Positions 6,651 to 12,126 of a stretch of DNA of 12,126 bases are shown in pieces. Source of the stretch: AM-1111 sp046302135 (GTDB taxonomy: Bacteria > Bacteroidota > Bacteroidia > B-17B0 > Aurantibacillaceae); assembly GCA_046302135.1 (NCBI GenBank), contig JBKCIQ010000158.1:1-12126 (forward strand), written 5' to 3'. Position 1 is the stretch's first letter, and each line of letters opens with the position of its first letter. The translations under genes were made by a program, and so were the position numbers. Below the pieces are notes generated by a model, which did not search any database, was not told the DNA's origin, and saw nothing but the letters and a program-made list of their open reading frames with translations.

Positions 6651-7496
6651 TTAACGGAAATCTAGAACTATATTTTCTGTATAAACCGTGTGAGGAGCCT
6701 TTGCAATTCCGCACACCGTGTATCCTTCTCCCAAGCATATATATCTGTGGCCTAATGATTCTACGCCAGAATCAACAAGTAAGTTAACGATATGTCCGGC
6801 AGCATCAGTATCTCCATAACTAATAGATTCTGCCATGAAAGAACTTGAGCAGGAGCTTGAGATTCTGTCGTGTCCAGTAATTCCCGCCTCACCTGTAGAC
6901 TTTGCATGACATAAAGATTCTTCAAACAACTGCCTGTCAGGAGTAACCGGGTTTAATGGTTTCATTTCGTTTAAGTGCATAATAAGTGTTGCCAAATAAA
7001 CGTCCTCAGGATTCTTCTTATACAAAGGAATAATGAATTCATTACAGAAGTCAACAGGGTAAACCCTTGCATAGTTTAAATAGTAGTAGACTTCTTTTTC
7101 CTCTTTGTTAAGCCACTTTGTTTTATTTGCAACATCAAGTAAATTCTTTTGTATCTCTACCTTCTCATATATTTCTTTGCGTTTTGGATAGGCGGTTTTA
7201 AGTTCTAAGGGATTCAGTTCTTCGCTTTTTATATTACATTCTAATCCCATTTCTGTTAGATATTTTTTTATTTCATATGTCTTCGACTTGAGGAATTTAT
7301 CTTTGGCCGCAACAGCGTTTTTTAATTTGTGCCTGGTTTTGTTCAATTTTGTTTTTTGAGTCCTAATTTCACTGTTTTCTTTTCTTAATTGTGACGCTTT
7401 GGCTGATAGTACCAAATATTTTTCCTTGCTTACACAGGAAATTGTTAGAATCATCAACAGCAGGATGGCGGCTAAATTTCTAATTACTGTTTTCAT
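6651..7496 (-). CDS. CAP-domain (SCP/PR-1-like) lipoprotein
   Basis: The 281-residue protein has a lipobox LTISC with C21, then a helical, probably coiled-coil region at about 28-75 (KASQLRKENSEIRTQ), a linker, and a CAP domain at about 133-281. The CAP domain is supported by YYYLNYAR at 137-144, TGHDR with H209, AESI with E223 in the place of GENI, the DSGVESLGHR segment with H250, and a C-terminal VYTENIVLDF strand. The two histidines and the glutamate are the usual metal-binding or active cavity residues. Bacterial CAP proteins are extracytoplasmic, with substrates mostly unknown. Here the protein is likely anchored to the membrane by its lipid and held away from it by the coiled coil. Six cysteines in the mature part are unusual for a small domain and could make disulfides. 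It is probably co-transcribed with the short lipoprotein gene 22 nt downstream. Confidence 0.9.
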   Translation of the reverse strand: MKTVIRNLAAILLLMILTISCVSKEKYLVLSAKASQLRKENSEIRTQKTKLNKTRHKLKNAVAAKDKFLKSKTYEIKKYLTEMGLECNIKSEELNPLELKTAYPKRKEIYEKVEIQKNLLDVANKTKWLNKEEKEVYYYLNYARVYPVDFCNEFIIPLYKKNPEDVYLATLIMHLNEMKPLNPVTPDRQLFEESLCHAKSTGEAGITGHDRISSSCSSSFMAESISYGDTDAAGHIVNLLVDSGVESLGHRYICLGEGYTVCGIAKAPHTVYTENIVLDFR

Positions 7497-7566
7497 AATC
7501 TATAAAATTTATTGGTGAATAATTACGTACAATTCATATAATAATTATTTAATAAAGAAGATACAG

Positions 7567-7589
7567 GATAAAAAAATGATATTTTTATC
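7567..7589. repeat. AT-rich inverted repeat between usp and the CAP lipoprotein gene
   Basis: GATAAAAA at 7567-7574 and TTTTTATC at 7582-7589 are perfect 8-bp inverted arms with a 7-nt spacer. The repeat lies 23 nt beyond the stop codon of the universal stress gene on the - strand. With only one G:C pair per arm the hairpin would be weak. It could be a poor terminator or an operator for the downstream lipoprotein genes. In DNA this rich in A and T it could also be chance. Confidence 0.35.
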
Positions 7590-7611
7590 TAATGATCGAA
7601 GAAGTTTAATT

Positions 7612-8442
7612 TTATTCTTCTCTTTTAATGCAAAATATTGGCATGTCTGTAGTATTGGCAAAATAATTAGTGAGGCTTTTTTGTAGGACGTCGCCAATTA
7701 AAGAGTGTTTTCCGGGTAGCAATATCAGTAAATCCGGTTTTGACTTGTAAATGTGTTTTTCAAGCCCGTTTTTAACATCTTCTGCTAAGTAGAAAGTTTT
7801 GTGTGGTACATGGCTCGTTTCATTTTCTAAATTCAATTCACCTATGGTATGTAACACTTGTTGTTGTTTTTTTTCTTCATAAAAATTGATGATTTCAAGT
7901 TCTGCGTTAAAAAAACTTTTCCATAAAATGATATAATCAATCAAGCCCTTAGATATTTTTTTTTCAGTATCTGCCGCGAACACTATTTTTTCTATTTTCT
8001 TGAAACGGTAATTTTTCGGAATCAATAATACAGGAATTAGACTTTTTCTTGATGTGAAAACTCCGTTACTACCAAGAAGTATCTGCCCCAAACGACCTCT
8101 TTTCGTTACATGCATTATAATAATATCTGCTGATTCCTCATCCGCATTTTGAATCAGAGCATCAACCGAAAATCCGGCTTTAACTATTATTTTTTTTTGT
8201 AGGAATTCTGTATTATTATTTTTTAAGACAGCATCTGCTTCATGTTCCAATGATTTTTTATTTTCATTGAATATTTCCTCTATTGGGTAATTGATAAAAG
8301 CCGATTCTGTAGAAATTGCAGGTAGGTTGAATCCATGAAAGAAAATTAGACTTAGTCCGTATTCTTTTGCGAAATTGCATGCGTAATCAGCTGTATTTCT
8401 CGACAACTCTGAGTAATCGTAAGGGATAAATGCTTTTTTCAA
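7612..8442 (-). CDS. Tandem-domain universal stress protein (UspA family)
   Basis: The 276-residue protein contains two UspA-like alpha/beta domains, at about 1-143 and 150-274. The first begins KKAFIPYDYS and has the nucleotide-binding motif GRLGQILLGSN (G116, G119, G124, S125) followed by SLIPVLLIP, so it may bind ATP. The second has PDLLILLPG and ends MPIFCIK but lacks the GS motif, so it is probably structural. Two-domain Usps with one degenerate half are common in Bacteroidota and are usually linked to growth arrest or redox and energy stress; the exact role here is unknown. There is no ATG at the N-terminus: the frame begins at a TTG at 8442, placed just before KKAFIPYD. The AGGGG 7 nt upstream supports that start. 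It is separated from its neighbours by 91 and 115 nt and may have its own promoter. Confidence 0.9.
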   Translation of the reverse strand: MKKAFIPYDYSELSRNTADYACNFAKEYGLSLIFFHGFNLPAISTESAFINYPIEEIFNENKKSLEHEADAVLKNNNTEFLQKKIIVKAGFSVDALIQNADEESADIIIMHVTKRGRLGQILLGSNGVFTSRKSLIPVLLIPKNYRFKKIEKIVFAADTEKKISKGLIDYIILWKSFFNAELEIINFYEEKKQQQVLHTIGELNLENETSHVPHKTFYLAEDVKNGLEKHIYKSKPDLLILLPGKHSLIGDVLQKSLTNYFANTTDMPIFCIKREE

Positions 8443-8449
8443 TTTTTTA

Positions 8450-8454
8450 CCCCT
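8450..8454 (-). promoter_or_regulatory. Shine-Dalgarno-like AGGGG that supports a TTG start for the Usp gene
   Basis: On the - strand AGGGG ends 7 nt before the TTG at 8442. An in-frame TAA lies at 8458-8460, so the only codons available upstream are ATT, AGG, GGT, AAA and AAA. The purine-rich motif and the lack of any ATG make TTG the most likely initiator. Most other genes in this window have no such motif. Confidence 0.5.
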
Positions 8455-8533
8455 AATTTAAATGGTAGATATGTTTTAGATTATGAAACTTGTATTGTCA
8501 ACTGCTGATAGTAATCACTTTTAATTGAGTGTA

Positions 8534-10189
8534 TTATTTGTTTTTATTAAGAAGAAATCGTTTATCCAATGAAAATGTTTTACCTTTTGTACCTGATTGC
8601 AGTAAAACTACCTCTTCGATTTTCTGAAATCCACTTTTTTCAATTAGTATTTTATACTTTTCATCTCCCTTTAGCGTAATAAAGTACTCACCCATGTTGT
8701 CAGTAACAATTGTTGAAACAACTTCGTTTTTTTCATTCAGAATTTTTATTTCTATACCCTCAATTCCTGTACCGGCAAAACCATCAAGAACTGCTCCTTT
8801 CAGAATTGAAAGTTTTGGTTTGCTTTGCTCTTCTTTCTTCATATCGTCCTCTAGTAGAGGATAATTTGTTAGGTCAATTTTATAAATATCTGCTCCACCG
8901 AGACCACCTTTTCTCTCGCTAGAGAAATATCCCGTATGATGATCGGCACTCATTACAAATGGTCCATCTTTTCTTTCGCTGTTAAAAGGAAATCCAAGAT
9001 TAACCGGCTTTGTCCATTTGCCGTTTGTAAATGTTGTCTTAAAAATATCGTAGTCTCCCATACTTTCTTGCGAATTAGAACAAAAGAAAAGCGTTTTGCC
9101 GTCAGGTGCCAGAAAAATACCAACTTCTTGGTAAGGCGTATTAACAGTAGGGCCAAGGTTAACAGGTTTACTCCACTCTGTCTTCGAAATTTTTTCAATC
9201 ATCCAGATGTCTCCACCGCCAAAGCCTTTTTCTTTTCCGTATTTAGGACTTTCACTTACGAAAAATATTTTTTTTCCGTCAGGCGACATGCACGCTCCGT
9301 CCTCCCAATACGTTGTGTTTACTTTACAATTAAGTACCTTATTTATGGGTTCAGGTTTTTTCCATTTGTCTCCATTCATTTTGCTCAGGTAAATGTTTCC
9401 ACCTCTCGATTCACCATTCGGGTCATTGTAGTAAATAATTATTGTTTTACCATCAGGTGAAATATTCCTTGCCGCGTCATGACCTTTTGTATTAATATCT
9501 CCGGGTACCAATTTTGGGTCTTCCCAATTGTGTTTCGATGTATCCCAGTGGGTTATGTAAATGTCTTCAAAATATCCACCGTCTCCTTCTTCATCCATTG
9601 CGTCATCAGTTGTATGCGGGCGCCTGGAAGTAAAAACAAGCCTTTGTCCGTCTGCGGATATGCATGGTGACTTATCATCAAATTTCGAATTAAGCAGGTT
9701 TCCTGCATTTTCAATCTTTACATCAACAGGGTTTAAAATTAATTTTTTGGCAACATTACACTGACTTATGTATTGATCTACGAAATATTCTGTTGTGTTT
9801 TCTTTATCGGTTATTTTAGATTTAAAGGTGTTAAATGAGCTAATTGCATCATCATATTTTCCATCACTTTGGTATAGCATACCGAGGTAATAGTAGGTCT
9901 CTCGGTTGGTTTCTTTTGATGTTTTTGCTTTTTCCAAATTAGAAATTGATTGCTCAAACTCTTTCAATCTGAAATAGGTTAGTCCAACATAATATAAAAC
10001 AAAGCCATCATTTGGATGAGCGTTAAGAAGAACATTGAAATCTTTTAATGCATCTTTGTATTTACCCCCAAATAATTTTTGTTTTGCTAGCTCAAGTTTA
10101 ATTTTTTCCTTGGTGTCAAGTCCGTCATCCGCCTTTAGTTGGTTAAGGGCAAGCATAGATATTAATAAAATAGCAGCGTACAATTTCAT
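8534..10189 (-). CDS. Secreted TPR / PD40 propeller / carboxypeptidase-regulatory-like protein (PorE-like, no OmpA domain)
   Basis: The 551-residue protein starts with a signal peptide (LYAAILLISMLALNQLKA) without a lipobox cysteine. Residues about 28-145 are tetratricopeptide repeats (GKYKDALKDFNVLLNAHP, then a second and third unit to SFNTFK). Residues 170-440 form a WD40-like PD40 propeller with repeated motifs SADGQRLVFTS (178-188), SPDGKTIIIY (244-253), SPDGKKIFF (302-310), APDGKTLFF (361-369) and a degenerate SADHHTGYFSS (414-424), the blades also carrying GGxDI. Residues 460-550 are a carboxypeptidase-regulatory-like beta-sandwich (LKGAVLDGFAGTGIEGIEI, then TDNMGEYFITL). This is the domain order of PorE of the type IX secretion system, except that the C-terminal OmpA peptidoglycan-binding domain is absent and the stop follows the sandwich directly. 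It probably acts in the periplasm as a scaffold; a link to type IX secretion is only inference. Confidence 0.88.
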   Translation of the reverse strand: MKLYAAILLISMLALNQLKADDGLDTKEKIKLELAKQKLFGGKYKDALKDFNVLLNAHPNDGFVLYYVGLTYFRLKEFEQSISNLEKAKTSKETNRETYYYLGMLYQSDGKYDDAISSFNTFKSKITDKENTTEYFVDQYISQCNVAKKLILNPVDVKIENAGNLLNSKFDDKSPCISADGQRLVFTSRRPHTTDDAMDEEGDGGYFEDIYITHWDTSKHNWEDPKLVPGDINTKGHDAARNISPDGKTIIIYYNDPNGESRGGNIYLSKMNGDKWKKPEPINKVLNCKVNTTYWEDGACMSPDGKKIFFVSESPKYGKEKGFGGGDIWMIEKISKTEWSKPVNLGPTVNTPYQEVGIFLAPDGKTLFFCSNSQESMGDYDIFKTTFTNGKWTKPVNLGFPFNSERKDGPFVMSADHHTGYFSSERKGGLGGADIYKIDLTNYPLLEDDMKKEEQSKPKLSILKGAVLDGFAGTGIEGIEIKILNEKNEVVSTIVTDNMGEYFITLKGDEKYKILIEKSGFQKIEEVVLLQSGTKGKTFSLDKRFLLNKNK

Positions 10190-10218
10190 CTTTTGATTTT
10201 TTAAATTTATTTGTTTAT

Positions 10219-10226
10219 CAAAATTA
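10219..10226 (-). promoter_or_regulatory. Possible -7 box upstream of the PorE-like gene
   Basis: The - strand reads TAATTTTG, an exact match to TAnnTTTG, 29 nt upstream of the ATG at 10189, which would leave a leader of about 24 nt. No TTG or TTTG is found at the expected -33 distance, so support is limited to the one element and its position in the 74-nt gap after mqnA. Confidence 0.35.
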
Positions 10227-10263
10227 ATAAATATAGAGCTAAAAAAAGGTTAAATGATAAAAT

Positions 10264-11031
10264 TCAGGATTTGTGTTTAGAGGCTGTTTCTAAATATTTT
10301 AAAAAAAGCTCCATACCTTTTATTTTATCTTCATCTAGTACATAATCTATTCTTTGTTTCAAATAAACTAATGTGTCTTCCAAGCTTAGGTCGCTAACAT
10401 TATACTTTAATACTGCCTTGTCTATATTTTTTATACCAAATGAAAGTGCGCTGTTAAATTTTTCGATAAATGAATTTTCTAATTCGGATGTGCATACCCA
10501 ACAAGCAAAAACAAATGGTAACCCTGTATGTTTTTTCCAGTTTTCGCTGAGGTCATATTCAAAATTAAATCGATTTTTTAGTTTGAATGTTCTGTCTCCA
10601 ATTACAACACCTCCGATTTCATCATTTATAAGATTAATGTAATTGTCTGTCGCAGAAATGAACTCAGGATTGGTTTTCCATAGCTCCTGGCAAAGTATTC
10701 TTACGAGTTGAACAGATGTTTTACTTTCAGGATCTAAATAAATTTTTTGCAATTCGTTAACTGGTTTTTGACTGTATAACATTACCGAATCTACTTTTCC
10801 TTGAGAACCTATACAGAAGTCTGAAATTATTTTTAAGTTTTTGTGCTTTGATAACACGGCAATCGGAACCAGTCCAATGTCTACTTTATTATTTATTGTT
10901 TTTTCAGCACAAATGGCAGGGATATCCTGCTCTATTATTACTTCTTCATTTGTAAAAAAATTAAATAATCCATATCTGAAAGGAATTGTATTGGTGTAAC
11001 TAACAAGTGATATTTTGATTTTTTCTTTCAG
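10264..11031 (-). CDS. mqnA: MqnA, chorismate dehydratase (futalosine menaquinone pathway), probable CTG start
   Basis: MqnA removes water from chorismate to make 3-[(1-carboxyvinyl)oxy]benzoate, the first step of the futalosine route to menaquinone. A GTG at 10857 would lose the family's N-terminus. Reading the same frame upstream gives KIKISLVSYTNTIPFRYGL, an IPAICAEKT segment and VDIGLVPIA, all MqnA-typical, before an in-frame TAA at 11038. Further on are SDFCIGSQGKVDSVMLYS (70-87), LDPESKTSV (99-107), VVIGDR (142-147) and HTGLPFVFACW (168-178). No ATG, GTG or TTG precedes the conserved start, leaving CTG at 11031, which gives MKEKIKIS and 255 residues, a normal length. This CTG overlaps the TGA of the EI24 gene as CTGA, a layout suited to translational coupling. 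An ATC or ATA start cannot be excluded. Confidence 0.9.
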   Translation of the reverse strand: MKEKIKISLVSYTNTIPFRYGLFNFFTNEEVIIEQDIPAICAEKTINNKVDIGLVPIAVLSKHKNLKIISDFCIGSQGKVDSVMLYSQKPVNELQKIYLDPESKTSVQLVRILCQELWKTNPEFISATDNYINLINDEIGGVVIGDRTFKLKNRFNFEYDLSENWKKHTGLPFVFACWVCTSELENSFIEKFNSALSFGIKNIDKAVLKYNVSDLSLEDTLVYLKQRIDYVLDEDKIKGMELFLKYLETASKHKS

Positions 11032-11846
11032 TTTATCTTATTTAAGTCTAAAAATAATTTAGTTGATGCAACAACTCCTGTAATACATGCTAATGGAAAT
11101 CCAATCCAGGTGCCAATTAAGGGAAAAAAAGTGAGTGTCCAATAACTGAAGCCAATACCAGTAATATATGCCTTGTTTTTCCAGATAAATTTAAAACTCT
11201 CTTTCATTGTATACCGGTGTCTCTCGCAAGAGTAATCCATCAGTGAAAATCCAATGAAGTACCAGGTTCCAATTAGCATGAAATATTGGTAGGCACCATA
11301 TAGAATTGAGCCTGCAAAAGGTATTAGAAGCAACAACAACCCTAAACCAAATAAAACTGTTTGTATAGTTATGTTTCTTATGGTAATAAGAATGCTTCTA
11401 AAAACGTCGCGCAGGAGTTGCTTGAAGTCAAATTTATATGTTTTACCAATTATTTTCTTCTCTGCAGACTCACCGGCAAGAGATAAAATTGGAGAGGCTA
11501 TTGCCAACGATAGAGAATTATTAACAGATGCAAAAAACAACAATGATAAAATACCTATTGATATGGAAATAATGACGGATAAGGATTTTGAAGATGGTTG
11601 AATTAATTTTTTTAACCATGATAAATAATGTCCTTGATCAGGAATATTTTTAAAAGCTAGAAAATCTTCAAGTGTTTCTTTAATAAAACTATAGGCGTAA
11701 ATGAATACAGCTATGGAGACGATAAAGAAAAAGAGCCTTATTAGAAATGGATAAAGGTAAAAATGTGATAGTTTATTTTTGTAAATGATTTTAAAAGCAT
11801 AAAAAAATCTTTCAACTCCTTCTGAAAAAAGCTTAAGTTGTTGCAT
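11028..11846 (-). CDS. EI24-domain (CysZ-like) integral membrane protein
   Basis: The 272-residue protein is highly hydrophobic, with membrane segments at about 33-54, 88-108, 158-180, 185-204 and a long hydrophobic C-terminal region at 228-262. The segment ASPILSLAGESAEKKIIG at 117-134 corresponds to the APxxxxLxExxE-type signature of the EI24/CysZ family. CysZ is a sulfate permease feeding cysteine synthesis, but EI24 proteins in Bacteroidota are mostly uncharacterised and there is no sulfur gene in view, so a sulfate role is not claimed. The ATG at 11846 is 14 nt after the DUF3467 stop, and its own TGA overlaps the probable CTG of mqnA by three bases. The three genes are therefore likely one operon. 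Confidence 0.85.
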   Translation of the reverse strand: MQQLKLFSEGVERFFYAFKIIYKNKLSHFYLYPFLIRLFFFIVSIAVFIYAYSFIKETLEDFLAFKNIPDQGHYLSWLKKLIQPSSKSLSVIISISIGILSLLFFASVNNSLSLAIASPILSLAGESAEKKIIGKTYKFDFKQLLRDVFRSILITIRNITIQTVLFGLGLLLLLIPFAGSILYGAYQYFMLIGTWYFIGFSLMDYSCERHRYTMKESFKFIWKNKAYITGIGFSYWTLTFFPLIGTWIGFPLACITGVVASTKLFLDLNKIN

Positions 11847-11860
11847 GCTTATATACTTAA

Positions 11861-12126
11861 TTATGCTTGAGCAGTTGGCCCGCCGAACGAAAGTGGAAGA
11901 GCATTCATTTCTGTATCCTTAATTTTGCCGTGCATTTGCTCGTATTTTGAAATGTTATCAGCGAGCGCCTTCATTAATCTTTTTGCATGTTGTGGAGTGA
12001 GAACGATTCGTGATTTTACTTTTGCCTTGGGTACTCCTGGCATCATTTTAATAAAATCTACCACAAATTCTGCGGGTGAGTGGGTAATTATAGCAAGGTT
12101 AGAATAGATGCCTTCAGCAACTTCTT
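11861..12126 (-). CDS. DUF3467 family protein, N-terminus beyond the window edge
   Basis: A GTG at 12064 is not the true start: the same frame stays open to the right edge and adds EVAEGIYSNLAIITHSPAEF, which is the characteristic first half of Bacteroidota DUF3467 proteins. The following VDFIKMMPGVPKAKVKSR and VLTPQHAKRLMKALADNI complete the conserved core, and the tail ALPLSFGGPTAQA is typical. About 87 residues are visible and only a short N-terminal piece should be missing, as members are near 100 residues. The function is unknown; it is a small cytoplasmic protein. It precedes the EI24 gene by 14 nt and would be upstream in the same operon. Confidence 0.92.
   Translation of the reverse strand, partial: EVAEGIYSNLAIITHSPAEFVVDFIKMMPGVPKAKVKSRIVLTPQHAKRLMKALADNISKYEQMHGKIKDTEMNALPLSFGGPTAQA

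Noticed and set aside
7504..7532. TTG-N18-TAAATTTT as a promoter for the CAP lipoprotein gene.
   Set aside because: The -7 box lacks the final G and ends only about 7 nt before the ATG, leaving almost no leader.
8496..8501. TTGACA on the - strand, a perfect sigma70-type -35 box, upstream of the Usp gene.
   Set aside because: At 17 nt the partner reads TAAAAC, a poor -10 and not TAnnTTTG. Bacteroidota primary sigma factors do not use this box, so it is probably chance.
8936..9460. A 174-codon open frame on the + strand, opposite the PD40 propeller.
   Set aside because: It is antisense to a protein with clear repeats, its translation is rich in Phe, Arg and Cys without any domain, and long antisense frames are expected opposite a conserved coding frame.

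Overview
The window looks like chromosomal DNA from an AT-rich member of the Bacteroidota. This rests on a TPR / PD40-propeller / carboxypeptidase-regulatory-like envelope protein, a DUF3467 protein, Bacteroidota-style paired lipoproteins, a two-domain UspA protein, TAnnTTTG-type -7 boxes and few Shine-Dalgarno sequences. No genus can be named from the sequence. No mobile element, tRNA, rRNA or CRISPR array was seen, and no gap between genes exceeds about 120 bases.

Left edge (1-1139, + strand): the C-terminal end of a probable glycosyltransferase is followed by an FkbM-type methyltransferase. This is probably the end of a surface-glycan or polysaccharide locus. It runs head-on into the biotin operon.

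Biotin operon (5923 down to 1193, - strand): the order is bioB, an outer-membrane-barrel-like protein, bioF, bioD, bioA, with spacings from a 17-nt overlap to 36 nt. Together the four enzymes convert pimeloyl thioester to biotin (BioF, BioA, BioD, BioB). No gene for making the pimeloyl precursor (bioC with bioH or bioG) is present. The barrel protein in the middle is the unexplained member.

Middle (6012-7496): a small, very basic putative lipoprotein on the + strand converges with two - strand lipoprotein genes, a CAP-domain protein and a short coiled-coil protein. One hairpin at 6341-6369 separates the two transcripts.

Right part (7612-12126, - strand): a tandem UspA protein; a secreted protein with the domain order of the type IX secretion component PorE but no OmpA domain; then an operon of DUF3467 protein, EI24/CysZ-like membrane protein and MqnA (chorismate dehydratase of the futalosine menaquinone pathway).

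Three start sites needed correction by reading upstream. mqnA has no usable ATG, GTG or TTG before its conserved N-terminus and probably begins at a CTG that overlaps the preceding stop codon. The barrel gene most likely starts at a TTG inside the end of bioB. The DUF3467 gene runs off the right edge. Nothing here is clearly a new defence or mobile system. The best leads are the PorE-like protein without OmpA, the barrel protein in the biotin operon, and the CTG-started mqnA.
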